Shown here piece by piece: positions 1 to 13,900 of a stretch of DNA of 64,000 nt. Source of the DNA: Nymphaea colorata. Its lineage: Eukaryota; Streptophyta; Magnoliopsida; Nymphaeales; Nymphaeaceae. The stretch is from NCBI RefSeq assembly GCF_008831285.2, contig NC_045141.1, positions 25,526,315-25,590,314 on the forward strand, given 5' to 3'. A model generated the notes under the pieces. That model was not told the origin of the DNA, searched no databases, and saw nothing but the letters and a program-made list of their open reading frames with translations. The position numbers and the translations under genes were made by a program. Position 1 is the first letter of the stretch. The number at the start of each line of letters is the position of its first letter.

Positions 1-3000
1 CCTTCCGGAAGAGACTCAGGATCAACTGCGTAGTTATGGTTCTGCCAGCAGCACAATAACAGTCATTGATAGTCAAAATCTGACAGACACATTTGGATTA
101 AAGTGATTGGTGAACTACAATGTGGAAACATCTATTATATGCAGGCACTCAGCGATAAGTGCATGTGCCTGCAAGCAATCTACTCATTATACCACATTTT
201 GGTGAAGGACAAATATGCAATTTCAATTAATAAAAGCAGCAAGTGTTGAAAGAACCAGGGCCCTAAGACCACACATACTACCATAACTGAAATTTAAATT
301 GATCATAACTTAGTGTAGAAGTGTCAAAACTTAATCTCTCGAACCAAAATTACTAAAAGGCTGAAAAACAGCCAATTAAAACAATTTAATACCTGAGCGC
401 TAATATCAACCCGGCCGCTTCGAAGGTCACGAACTGGATGGTTTCCCCCATGGTGACCAAATTTCATTTTAAATGTTTTTCCACCAAGCGCCTGACCAAG
501 CAGTTGGTGACCCATGCATATCCCAAAGACAGGAATCTTGCCAATTATCTCTTTTACTGTTTCAACAGCATAGGGAACAGCTGATGGATCACCTGGCCCA
601 TTGCTGAAGAGGACTCCATCTGGCTTCATTTTAAGCGTCTCAGAAGCTGGCCATTTGGAGGGGACAACAGTAATCTTACATCCACATGATGCCAAACGCC
701 TCAAAATATTGTATTTGATCCCAAAATCATAAGCAACAACCTTTCATAGTCAAGTCAAAACAAAAAGGGGTTACCAACTCAGTAGTTCATCAGAAAACCA
801 GCATAAGAACAATAATGCAAATGTTTACAACTAACATGAAATTTCTCGGAGTAGCTCGGATCTTTGCTGAACTCCCATTCTGCATCGGTCTTCTCAACCC
901 ATTCATATGGAGCATCACAGGTGACACCAGTTATCAAATCGACTCCTGCAGGTGCAAATAAAATACGTTTGCAATTTATTAAATGCCCAGAGATTTTAAA
1001 ATGAAATGAGATACAAAAGTATGCTACCATCAAAATTTAGATTACAGTACTACTTTCACTGACAAATGCATATAGGCCTATTTACGGTTTGAGTACAAAG
1101 GTCTTGATCAGAATTCTTGCTCTTCAGACTTTCTCTTAAGAGTAACGATTTTATGCCTTCATGAAAATGTCAAGAATGAATTGTATCCTAAGAAATAATA
1201 CTCATGCATAATGCATGCATTTATACATATGCCAGCATTCAGTACATAGCAAAGTATCTACAATGAACATAAATATGTTCAGCAGATAAGAATAAAACCA
1301 TCAACCATCAGACAGCCAATTTATTGACAATTGCATTTGCAACAGCAACAGGGAGTAAGACAAATAAAGATGGGAAGAAAGAAACTGATTCTGATCAATT
1401 GTGGACATACAATAGATAGCACTCAGGTATTATCAGGAGAAAAGGAGGAAAAAGGACATTAGACAACTAATGAGATAACCAAATTATCTCAAATGAAGGT
1501 ATGGACCATGTCCAAATAGCACAAGGATTAGCAAGCGGGACCATATGAAAAGATAGTGACCACGTACAGATATTGAACAAGGTATGCACATATTTCCATT
1601 AGCAGAGGTATTTTGAGAGAGCAAGGATTCAGAATTATCTAAACAAAACAAGTAACTGAATGACCCATTAGCTTCCAAGTTTCTAACTGGTCGATCAACA
1701 GATCATTCAGGAACATTAACTTCAAAAATAATTTAAGAACGCAGAAAGCCATATCTCTTGGCCATAATGCTAACACTACAGTTAACAGTTAATCAAATCA
1801 TTAAACACAGGAAAAAGTTGGCCTATCCAACCATCAATGACTAAGAACATCTTTACATTACTAGACAAAGAGAAGCTGAGGTGTAACTTTTTCAAAAACC
1901 ACTCTAAATGCATAAAGTTTTTTTCTGAAAAAAAGATATCTACCTTAGAAGAATTATAGGTGTTTCATATTTTAATAGAAATTGAAAGCTTACCAACAAT
2001 ATTCCATTTATGAGTCATCTCCAATAATTCCTTATCTGTTTTAGATTCTTCTGTGCTGATCACTCCCTTAAGACTTCCATCTTGCCTTAGTCGGCGTGTG
2101 ATTGCACGTGTATCCACATCATCTGTGTGTGGCAACAAGCAAGCCAGTGAACAAAATCCAGACGTGTCAGATTCCTCTAATGAAGTCCAACAGAAAAAAC
2201 ACTCGTACAAATATTTCAAAAGAAAAATCTTAAGTGCAAATGCATATTAATTTGAACAAACCGAGCTTATGAGACAAAAATGATTTTTAATATAACCTCT
2301 GCAACTTCATAGTACATAGGGGAACTGTTATAGAAAAAATGCTTACTGCACAATTTAGGTGATTAACTGAGCTCAACCTACAAGAACTTTCCTTTGCACA
2401 TGCTAAATTTAATGTTTTGAGCCTCCGGAGGCTAAAAATGCATGCAGGATTGTTCAAAAAAGGAGCTGAGGCATATTGTAAGGAGAAAATCAAAGGACCC
2501 CAAACACTGGCGGTCAAATATCACTTACATATTCCCATGATATTCTTTCTAATTAGGTACTCTTCAAGGGATTCCGTACACCGCCAGTTTGAGGTGCTGT
2601 AACAAATTAACAAACGCTTTTAACCACCTAAGCAGACAGAACCTTGAAAATGGAAAAGTGTACACTGCAAAATCAAGATCCCATTCCTTTCTTTACTTTT
2701 TGCCATAAATTTGAAAGAACACTTAAACAAGAGATCATCAAAAGGTGCATAGTTACCAAATACTAAGGTTTCTGATAACTAAGCCAGCAAGAAAGCACTG
2801 TCTAGATTCTTCATCAACTGTCAACAACAACAAAAAAGGAAATCCAGTATAGGCCTCAACTCAATAAATCAGTCAAATTTCCAGAAAGTGGAAAAAGATA
2901 GGGAACGTACATATGTTGACACCAGTATTGCCTATGTGAGGATTAGTCATCAACACAAACTGACCAGCGTAACTTGGGTCCGTAAGAATTTCCTGGTATC

Positions 3001-3330
3001 TGCATACACATTATCACACACGGATACAATTAAACATATAATTCCTTAATCACATACAGCTCTGCAACACAACAGTGTCGCGACTTGGCTTCCATTGCCA
3101 TAGTCACCAAAGTGCTTTCAAAACCACGGACATTAACTTCAAAAGCAAGAAACGACGCGCTTCTTTCCAACTTTCCCAAGTTTATGAGGAGCAATAATCC
3201 CCTTTTGTATTCACATGAAGGCACAGGCTTTATACTTTCTCTTTTCAAGTTACTTCGTAGTATTTTCAATCGCTACTTCTTACTCACTCCATATGTGTAA
3301 AAAATATTTCACGCATTAAAGCACTGTTAG

Positions 3331-3394
<64 letters not shown>

Positions 3395-4000
3395 CGCATC
3401 TCTTCTCTTCTTCGGAAACTACGGCAATCGCATCGACTTCATCATGTTCTAACTAAACGGGAGCACAAAAACGAAAAAGAGGAGCTCAAGTTACCCCGTT
3501 AGAGATGTATTGAACACCACTTCACCAAGTTGTGTCCCGGACGCGCCAAAAGACTTGGCGCTCCAGACAGAACCATCTTCAAGCACCAGCCTAGCATCCG
3601 CCACCTTCCATGGCCTTTTCCCTGAGAATAATAAAAGAAAGAGACTGCATCAATTCGCATGGACGTTGAATTGCAATATAAGTAGCAGTCTTCATGAAAA
3701 AAAAAAAAACTTATGCTCGGTTTCACAAACTCGCTTTCTGATCGAAGAAAGGGAGTTGAAGGTCACGAATTGAAAAGAGAAGGGTCAGACTACTGTCATC
3801 TTGGTACCTGAGACGGGGACGTCTGGAAAGAGAGAAACCGAAGAGCAGACAAACACCCGTCCCATTTTCCCCTCTCTGTTGCAGCTCCTGAACCGGAGAG
3901 TGATGGTCCCGTTGTTAGATGAGACCAGAGGATTAGCGGGGCGGTAAGCAGCTCCCGGAATCAGTGTTTTCGAACGGAAAATAAGGGTTTCGGACGCCAT
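1..4000 (-). CDS. CARA: Carbamoyl-phosphate synthase small (glutaminase) subunit, plastid; 3' end beyond window
   Basis: The small subunit hydrolyses glutamine and passes ammonia to the large subunit to make carbamoyl phosphate for arginine and pyrimidine synthesis in plastids (family knowledge). Nine minus-strand exons join in phase: 3808-4000, 3495-3621, 2911-2999, 2757-2817, 2529-2596, 1994-2122, 836-945, 393-740 and 1-41, giving about 388 residues before the window ends. All visible splice sites are GT-AG. The start ATG is at 4000. Exon 1 codes about 64 residues rich in Ser, Arg and Thr, fitting a plastid transit peptide. The N-terminal CPSase domain shows [11 protein letters not shown] and PHIGNTGVN; the class I amidotransferase domain shows VVAYDFG, NGPGDP and [10 protein letters not shown], with the nucleophile Cys at about residue 334. 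The downstream His-Glu pair lies outside the window. No frameshift or stop is seen. Family identity is very secure; the plastid location is inferred. Confidence 0.95.
3334..3392. repeat. (CT)n microsatellite
   Basis: An uninterrupted CT dinucleotide tract of about 59 bases lies in the second intron of the carbamoyl-phosphate synthase gene, about 100 bases from the exon 2 donor. On the transcribed strand it reads as (GA)n. It is probably length-variable between individuals. Confidence 0.95.
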
Positions 4001-5802
4001 CGCTTACACTCTCTCCCCGTGCCTCACTCTTCCCTCTCCTCTGCGTAATGGATCAGTCCGGCGATGCCAACTAAATGAACCCTACATTTTGTCTTGTCCT
4101 TGGGGCGTTTAAAAAAAAAAAAAGAAGAAGCAAAAATGGCATGAGTGCCGTCTAGGTGAGAAATTATCTCCGACGGCGTACTGCAGTGCTGGCCTCGTCA
4201 TGTGGGACCCACGTCAAATAAAAGGAAAAGAAAGTTCCTGTCTATATCTGCGTTTGGATGTGAGGCTTGATTTCGAGTTCTCAAATTTAAGTACCCTTTG
4301 TTTTTCTCAACTAAATGAAATATTCTCTTCTTTCATACTAATCTTCTTCTATTTTGTAATAAATAGTTTGATTTAAAATAAACCCAAACCAAAAAGTTTT
4401 AAGAATTTCAAATCCATGACCAATCTAAGACAACATGATATTTTTGTTTCAACAGAAAAAATCTTAGATGAATCCCATAAAAGTAGTATAAGCGACGCCT
4501 CGCCATCAAAGGCACCGATTTAGACTCACAAAAGAGTATTTGAGGCCTGCACTCACGTAAGCGATGTGCTGTCCTTGGTTGGTGGGACGCGTCAAATACG
4601 GCGTCCCCTGCTCGAGTCAAGACTAAACAAACTTCCGGGAAGGTTTGCCTGCTTGGTTGGTGGGACGTGTCGACTTCGGCGTCCCCTGGCCCAGGTCGTC
4701 CCGTCAGTCCACAAAATCTGGAAATGCTTTTAGGCGGCGTCGCTCCCAAAGAACCAACAATGAGGACGCAACGTTACTTTCAAAAGATCGCTTACATTTA
4801 CAATTTCTTTTTCGCCAAATTTGCAGTTATGTTTCGAGCCTGCATTTGTGACCAATGCGAAATGACGAGCAGCAGACGAAAACTACTCCCCATTTTGACG
4901 TGTCTTCGTAGTGTCAATTGTAGTGACGTGACCATCTCTCCCAAAGGAAAAAGGTCTGTCGAGAAGGCACAGAGTGAAAATGGAAAAGCACTTAAATACA
5001 CTCTCTATTCTGAACGAAAGAAGAGGTTAAACCGCCACAACGTCACAGCACGGTGTGGGACGACAAATTGGGAATTCCATCTTTGGTCTTTGTCTTGGAA
5101 AACTATTTCAAAAACCAACCATTTATTTAATCTGAAGCCGTATATATGCCTACTTCAGACTTTGTTTCAACGATGCGTTTAAGTAATCGAACACGTTTCA
5201 AAAGGGATGAGCAACCACAACATCATGTCATACAAAATACCTGATGAAAATTCAAGGAGTGCGGCAAAAAATTTGATTAAAACAGTCAGCAACTTCTACC
5301 ATATAATGGGTAAACAATCCTCAAGCTAAGAAAAACATATGCCTAGCTACACTTTATCAGGGTATTGAATTCTTAGTATAAAATGCTAAGGAACAGTAAA
5401 GAATCCGGAAGCAAATCCCGGCATTGTTACAGCTTCCAGGAAATGAAATGACAATTCAAGGAGAAAGGAGAAAGGAGATACGGGTAATTGGACAATATTA
5501 TAGTGATAAGAGCATGAGATCAGGTGTAAGACTTGAGATTAAACCAATAAGGCATCCAGAAAGACGAGGTGGGACAGACAGACAGCACCCTTGTTGCAAT
5601 TGCCAAAAAGTTGGCGTTCTTCTATCGTATTTTCTTTCAAATATACATCAATAAATTTTATGTATCCATGCGAATACATGCCAGTGATACCAAACTCCAG
5701 ATGGCTCAATTTGTTCCTTATTACAAAGAACTAGTTACGAATTAATCTCAGAGCAATGCACCAAAAAGCCCGAATAGCCAAAAAGATATCCAAAAGATAC
5801 TA
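4001..5802. other. Intergenic spacer and promoter region of the CARA gene
   Basis: This 1.8 kb lies upstream of the CARA start codon and downstream of the E3 ligase stop codon, both genes being on the minus strand. It should hold the CARA promoter and the 3' UTR of the ligase gene. I see no clear TATA box close to the CARA start. Two imperfect direct repeats with palindromic arms lie at 4573-4690. A 171-codon plus-strand open frame at 4667-5182 matches nothing I recognise and looks like chance. Confidence 0.6.
4573..4690. repeat. Pair of direct repeats, each containing a short hairpin
   Basis: A segment of about 40 bases starting CTTGGTTGGTGGGACG occurs twice with a 78-base offset. Each copy contains an inverted repeat: GGGACGC with GCGTCCC around a 10-base loop (4584-4607), and GGGACG with CGTCCC around a 12-base loop (4662-4685). 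A weaker relative, GTGGGACCCACGTCAAATA, lies near 4203. They lie about 570-690 bases upstream of the CARA start codon. Whether they are regulatory or a relic is unknown. Confidence 0.7.
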
Positions 5803-7920
5803 TTAACATCCACTGATAGATGACTTGCAAATTGGACAGGATGCACGCCGTCTGAGCCATGGATCAATGCACTGTGACCATATGTGAATATAAGAATCCC
5901 TGACAATGCATACGTACACGTAGCAACATTAAAAGAGACGCACAAGATAACTCACTTCTTTGTGAAATTTATGCAGGCATGGCAGATGGCGAATCTGCTC
6001 TCCAACAGATGGAGTTTCTAGACAAACAGCACATGCTTCTCCAGAATTGTCCACCTGAAAGCAGCAATGATAGAAAAAAAATAAAGCAACTCAGATAAAA
6101 AATTCCTAAAATGCATAAAACTATTTAACGAACTTGTAGAAAGATTTCATGACTACCTGAACTTGTGAAAGTGGCAAACGGTTGATCTGTTCGGCAGAAG
6201 CACCAGTGTGCCGATCATTGTCATTATCAAGAGCGAGTAACATTTCGTAATCATTTCTAAACAGAAGTTACCAACCAAAAATCAGTATGGCTCGCTAAAC
6301 CCCATTCTTACCTTCATGAAATCATCAATAACAAACTGTCATTGCTGCTGTATCATGGGAAAGGGACCCATGGGAATGTGCAGAACAGTGACAAATTAAA
6401 AGCAGGTGAAGACCTTAAACAAAAAACAAAACAATAATATCACTAATGTTTGCGATTTGAGTGACTGTCAGATTTATATGCTTCACGGAACAGACACCGG
6501 AGAAGCAACAACAACTGTGCCCAATAGGGAAGAAAGAAAAACAAGTAGAAACTGTATCATAATTTATCTGAACAGCAATTCCAATTTCCAACTTGCAAAC
6601 AAAAACATTTCTGAATCTGAACCCACATCCAAATAAGTTCTAACGTGGTAGATTCTGGAATTCAATATGTTAACAGTGGATACAGAAAATTTTGACAACA
6701 TACAAAAGCACCAAATGGGTCAGATTTCGCCCAAGGTTAAACTTGACAGAAAATTATTGTGAGTCCAATAAAATCCGACAAACACAAATTGATCGGATCA
6801 ATAGCCCATAAAATGATCAATTTGCACATTGATATACCAACACATCTGACCACCTTACAGAAATTATGCAGCTACCGTGATGCAACTTCTAGTGTTTTCA
6901 TCCCTAATAGATGGATGCCAAGGACAACGATGAAGGAAACACTGCAGCTGAAGCTTCAAGAATCAAGAATCTCATAGTTGAGAAGGAAACTTACTCATTA
7001 AAGTCTCGCTCAGTTGTCAAGAACCTATCAGCTGCAAAACTTCCATCCGAACCAACTATACCATCCAATGCTTCCAGTAACTGAATTCTCTACACAAAGT
7101 TGACGAAAATTCAGCTTTAACCAGAAAAAATAGAATGTGACAACTACACATCTATCTCTCTACATACACACACGGGTACACAAATTTTACTTTTGCTCAC
7201 CACATAATTCACTTTCACTTTCAAATTCAACAGAGAAGATTACACCTCATAGTGTTTCTTAGGGTATCTTTGGATGGTGGAGACAGATGCTCTCAGAGAG
7301 GGGCAGAGCCAGGAATTTTTTCTTAGATTGGGTCGCACATGACTCCTGCCAGCCCCCATTCCCTCCACCCCTGCTCTCAGAACGTTCCACTCTCAGAATT
7401 TGTGGAAAATACAAATATACTAGGGAAATGGTGTTCGTGTTTGGATGGGGAGTGCATAGTCTAGATACACACCCGGGCTCAAGCTGCTTCCTCTACTACC
7501 CAAACACGCCCTCAAAGAAAAATATTTTATTACTTTTTAGTTTTTACCCTTTAAAACAAGCAGCTCTGTTATCCCCACGAACCCATAGTTTCTCACAAGT
7601 CAGACTTCCTGAATGGCAGCAAACAGAATCTCAAATACGCTTTATTTCAGAAGTGTTAAAGTAATGTCTTGCACACTAAGTCGTTGACACTGTTAATGAT
7701 AGAAGTTATAAGACTAAAATAAAAAATGATGCAAACTGGATCCATAAATTAATTTTCATAAGGTCAAAATTACAATCTTAGCTTTCTCAGCTCATAAATC
7801 CAATCTAAACCTCGAATATTTCAATAATTTTTTATTTTTTATTTTCGTTTATATTGCATCTATCTGGTTAAATTTATGAAAAGCTGTTCGAAACACTGGG
7901 AGACATAGAAAGCATATTTG

Positions 7921-7968
<48 letters not shown>

Positions 7969-10900
7969 TGTACAAACTACAAAGTACAAACTTCACTTTT
8001 AAGCTAGAATACTCTCAACTCAATCCTAGCAGCTCAGCTTGAGCAATGCTATTGAAGCTCAATTGCTTGGCCAAGCCTGAGCAGAAATTCTCAAGAAGAT
8101 TACTTATTTTAGTAACAACTAACAAGTTAAACTTTTAGAGGCAGAAACTTGAAGTAATGACTCTTGGGATGAAAAGAATACATCAAGACCTGTGAAATAT
8201 TCATGTCCCTAATCTCATCTTGAATCACGCTTATGAACTTAACCACGCTCCAGAAAGCATGATAGACGAAGATTTTTTGTATATATACTAAATTAGACTA
8301 GTGCTTCAGCCTGCCTCATTCAACTGGCATCCCAGTTACCCAGTGGAGTTTATACGAGTTCAGCCAGGTCGAATTCAATCAGCTCAACTTGTTGAACACC
8401 CTTATGCTTCACTATGCCTTAGGAACTTGCACGTTCAGCACTATGTGTTGTATCTAGCATCAGAAGGCGTATGCATCAAATGCACACCAAATAAGAGAGA
8501 GAGAGAGAGAGAGAAACAGAGAGAGTTTCAGATGCATGCACAGACCAAGAAATTCAATCTAGTAAAGAGATCTGTAAGGAACTAATAAGATAATATTACC
8601 GTTTCCAAAGACATATTGGAGGGAAACCGAAGTCTTCTTCCAGAATGTGGGGTAGAAGAACGGTAATGAATGCTTCTCCTCAACTGTGCCAACCTTGAAG
8701 AACTTGTGACTGGACGAGTTGTTGCCCAAACTGAGGAATTCTCGGAAGATCTCAATAGGAAGGGCCTATTAAAATCTGTGGCAGTTGATATCCTTGGCTG
8801 AAAAGTTGAGTTTACACATAAGGAATGTCGCAACGCAAATACCAAAAGAATAATTTACTTAACCAAGTCATCTGTGAAAAACATGTATCATAATACTATT
8901 AGTCTATTACAAATATTCTTGTGAGATTTTCTTTAAAACGCTACAATCACAAATTTTAAGCATAAATATTGCAAATGTTAAACTGTTCTATTTCTTAAAA
9001 ACCTTGCAAAATTAATTTTTTGTATTTTTACAACAAAAATATCATTCCATGTGTTTTTAAAGTTTTATATAATTTGCAATTTTTGATAATTTTTCAAACT
9101 TTTCACTACATTTTTTCCAAAAAAAAATATTTTGGAAAAGCTCCGAAGAAATTAACAAGAATGATATTGGTGACCATCCAGTTAACAACCATAAAAGGAA
9201 AAAAAAGCCACAAGAGTAAAATAACGTTTTATTCAACTCAATCTATTTGCTGCAAGAATACGGAACACAAAATAACCACTGAGTAAGATAGTTCAAGTGC
9301 AAAAGAAGAAAACAAGCGCCTAAAGCAGAAAGTGTATAAGTCTGCCTATCGCTTACAAATTCAAAAAGCATACACAACCTACTAACGTTTCAAAAGCTCA
9401 AATACCAAAACATTCAGACAGGTCCACTTACAAAAGGCAGCAGGCCTTCTAGAATTTGAAGTAAACCTAGATAAAATGGTATACACCTTGATGATTAAAC
9501 AAGAGAAAGTAGTTATCAGCCATGGATGCAGCAGCCATTCATTGATTGACCTGATATTCCCAAGATACTTCATAATATTCAAATTATGTTGCTCTGCATA
9601 CCCATGTAAATTATAGCTGAATGAACAACCTAGCTCAATGTTATGAGTCCTAAGCTTCTCAATTTTAGCAAATAAACTGTAAATCATAGGAGGATGAGAT
9701 GTTCCAACTTTCAAGGCCTCCTAAGGCAAGTGTAAAAACTACATGATTGAAGAAAACACGAAGAAAATAAGTGAAGCAACATGTAGACATAAGCTACCAG
9801 CACTTCAGAATCATCTGTTCAGAAGGTTGTGTCAAGCTGCAGTACACTTTTAGAAATCAAAGCTCATTGTATCAATGTGACAAGTGATATCTCTAAGACA
9901 GATGCTTTCATTTTGCCTGTTGCAACTGACGTGTGGAATATATAAACAGAAGAAATTGGAAAGAAGATGAAACAGCAAATATGTGGTTTATTTGAAAGAA
10001 AAGTATGCAGCAAACAAGATAAAACTGAAATCAACTCACATGAAACGGCAGATCCCCATTGATACTGGATGTAGCTGGTGCATTTCGAGAAATCTCTTCT
10101 TCTTGCAAAGTCCATGCAATGTTGGCATCAATCTGCAAGAAATCAAAACCAGCATGCAGCCCTTTAAGAATCCCTATATCACAAATGAACACCTAGACCC
10201 TGCAAAAGGATAAGCATGAACCTCATTGTTGCCAGCTCCCACCACTTCTCGATAGAACTGCTCCTGGAGCTGCCGAGCCAACAACTCATCTGCTTCTACT
10301 TGTCTTGCTTTAGCACCAGCATCATCTTCAGCCGCACAGTTTGCATTCACTTCTCTGCTATGACTATTTATTCTTGGCGAAGATGAATCATCAATTTCTA
10401 TGACATTCCCAAGGATGCTGCCGGCTTGATGGGTACGAGATCTTCTCGTAGAAGATACAGGTGAAGGCTGCCTACTTGATTGCATTCGTGCAACTGCTGG
10501 GCCGACATAACTGGTACTAGAACCTTCACCATACCAATGATTATCAGCTATTGAAGAAGACCTGCGCTGTCTTTTCATTACTATTCGCCCTCCGCGACTT
10601 TTTCTTTCGTTATTTGGCTGTGTGTCAAATAATGTGGTTGAGGTTGCCTGAACTGGAGGCAAAGCAATTCTGCTTTCGGAAAGTCCCGAAGTACAAGTGT
10701 CATTAGAGCTATTATCAAGATGCACTACTGTGTTCAAATTCTCCCTTCCATGAAGCACCTTTTCATGGGCATCATTGGATGAGCCCAAGATAACTTCATC
10801 CTTTTTCCCAGAAGGTGAAAGCAATACTTCATGTGATGAGCAATTTGCACCTCCCCAATCCCATGAATCCTCCATCAATCCATCATGAATGCCACACATC

Positions 10901-13900
10901 CGCAAATTATCTGTAGGCTCTTGGGAAAGAGCTATTTCCTTTCTGCAGAAATATAGGGCAATCATCATGCCAGCATTTGTTGTCGTATCCATGATGCTAG
11001 TAAAAAGTACCAAAGCTACCAAACAGTTCATAGTAACCACCAACAAATGTAGCATAGTGTTGCAATAAATTCAAGTATGACATTTATTCCTAACAAGTTT
11101 GGAAAACTAATACAACAGCCAAAGGCATCCAACACACGTAGATATACAATCCAGTAAGGCTTCATAATTACTAAATCCGAAAAGGCGAAAACACACATAG
11201 GACTGTCAGCATGAGTAGTTAGAAATGTGGCATTGTTGCTCATAGTAGCTGTTTTTCCAACCTTAGGCAGGGTCATAATTCGTATACTCAAAATGTTGTG
11301 TTTGACTTGCCATTATATGGTTTAGGTATCCCAAAATAACAGTTTATTACAATTACAACCAATCACCTTGAAATCCAGCATCAAATATGCCAATCTCATC
11401 CTGCATCAGCATTTTTCTTCATTATGCAGCAGATAGATTTCCTCACAAGGTAGTTTCCTTTGCTGGCGAAGCACGGAAGCCTAGGATTCAATATATTCAT
11501 ACTTGTTCTTATCAGATAATCTTCCCCTTGTTGACTGGATTTAAGTTTTACTTCTTTCAGACTTTTACAAACAGCAGCTTACCTTTCAGCCTTTTATAGT
11601 TTTATGGCATCTAACATCTCACTGCTTAGAGTTTCTTCTTCTAGACGCAACAACTTATATGACGCGTGGATGTGTTCACTAATCCATTTGTCAATATGGC
11701 TTTCCATATTTATTTCACAATCCTATACCAATGGTCTGTTTCATCCTTTGTTTTACTAATTTGTGCTGTGCATCTAGTTAGAAACTATTTGTTGACAAAA
11801 AAATTTCACACTTATGCAACGCAACTAAGACCTTTGAGTGGCTACCTGGATCCTGTGTCTTACCAAATAAAGTTGCTAAGAGATCCAATGCAGCTTCAGG
11901 AATTCCTTATATTGAATATACTTCACATTCCCAGATGTGATTTTCACTTAACTCATGCCTCATGTTAAACCAATTTGACATGAAATTTCTACTATTTATT
12001 CATCAAGTTGTGATGTAATACTGTTCTTTATCGATTTAAAGTTTAAACTATAGTTGACCTTTGAAAAAGGCCCAGCTGGAAAAGCCATATAAAATACATG
12101 TATAAACTTAAAGCCAATCCAAAACCTTAAACTTTGTATGAAGCTTCTTACGACATGGAAGGCAATAAACTATTAAGAGGTAATGATTGCCCTGCTTACA
12201 TGCACGTTCATATCTTGAAAATAACAAATTTAAAACAAACCACAATGTTGACCACAGAAATGTAAAAATTACGAAGAGAAGACCTGCCTGTCTAAATGCC
12301 TTTCAGAAGCAGGAGACGCATCGACCATGATACTATCAATCATTACTTCTTTCCCTTTCTTTTTTTCAACCTTCTGCAATTCAGAACTCTGTTTGATAGC
12401 ATTGTTTTCATGAATATCCATGTCTTCAGAAACACTTTGCATGTTTTCTATGACATTTTTGTTTCCATCACTGGAAACTCTATTCATGCGTGCAATGTTG
12501 AGAGGAGAGATGCATCCATTTCGTACCAGCCTCCGACCACGTGTCTGTCTGGGCACAATGGTAGAATGCAAAGAACTTACTTCAATAACTTTATGATGAG
12601 GAAGAGACTCACCGTGCAGTTCAGTTTTTTTAACATCTTTAGAACTTTTCCTGTCCATATCAGCGGTCCGATGATCAATATGTCTGGCAATGCCATCTTG
12701 ATTTTTCTCATCCTTTGTTCCTTTAGGTGCAATATTGTCTAGTTTATAATTCCAACTGCCCATCCGACCAGAGAGCTGATACTTTTTAGCCTCCGCATCT
12801 CGTGTCGACCTTATAGAGGAGGCTGATTCTAAATCTATCTTTATTCTTCCCGTCAAATTATCAAGTGGTCCAAAGTCATGTATTATATCGGATTTCCCAT
12901 GAGCAGCAGAAGCACCACTACTGATCTCATTTTCTTTAGGATTAAATTTTGCAGAAATCGTATCAGAAGATGCTTCTTGTGAATTATTAAAATTGCATTT
13001 ACCAAGTGCTGACCTTCCTCTGCTTATAGCAGGATATTTAAAAGAAGATTGATTCTTCCTGCAAAAACCTGCAGTGGATAATCCATCCGTATCTCCTTTG
13101 CCAAAACCTTCTACCTTGCTGTCAGAAGGCAATATATTGTCTGCTTGGTGTTGTACTTTAGAATCGAAGGAATTACCTGATTGGTTGGATCCACTAACAG
13201 GACCAGCACTCCATAAAGAGGATCCAGATCCCATGCTTTGAGGTTTACTAAAACAAGAAGCATCAGGATTAGAAGAGGTACCTGGCACTGCCGGCTGTTG
13301 ATTAGTTTGTCCGTGAGACAGTAACAGAGGACCTGTATCAACTTCCAAAATTTTTTTATTTTGCAAAGAAAGTCTCCCTCTTCTATTAAAAGTCCTGGAT
13401 CCTTTGCTTTGAAATCGAGAACAAAATTCAGGGTCATTACCCATCGTAATCTTTGCATGTCCACTATTCCTGCTGAACAGATTATCACTACAAGCTGACT
13501 CAGGTATTGGAAAAGTACGATCCAAGTTGTCAAAATCCTCTGAAGTGCAAGCATGATGTACAAGAGTCTCTGCCTCAATGTTATCTTCTATATTGTTTAC
13601 AGCATTCTTATGTTGATAATAGGAAGGTCCCTGCCCCTCTCCCAATGAGACAGAAGGCCAGCGTCCCTCATTTGTTTTTGAACTCCAATTACTCCTCCGT
13701 CTACGAGGTATCTCTTTCGACAATGAAAAACAACTGGCCTTTTCTGCATTAGGATTAACGCTTGCTCGAACTTCCTCCTTAAATTTCTTGTTATCCTTTC
13801 GACAAGCATGTCGCACATCATCCACTTTTTCAATAACAGAACTAGCACTTCCACAGCCAGTCTTCCCTAACCCATCCAACCTGTCAGGAGTATCTGGAAC

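Noticed and set aside
4667-5182. 171-codon plus-strand open frame upstream of the CARA gene
   Set aside because: No recognisable domain, mixed composition, no splice context, and it overlaps the repeated hairpin region; most likely chance.
7270-7340. GGGGCAGAGCCAGGAATTTT segment resembling a common plant transposon end
   Set aside because: No second end, duplication or coding was seen; the motif alone is too weak.
12296-12742. 148-codon plus-strand frame
   Set aside because: Antisense shadow of the same ligase exon.
13111-13578. 155-codon minus-strand frame inside the E3 ligase first coding exon
   Set aside because: It is an out-of-frame shadow of the real 548-codon exon, with Leu/Ile-rich artefactual composition.
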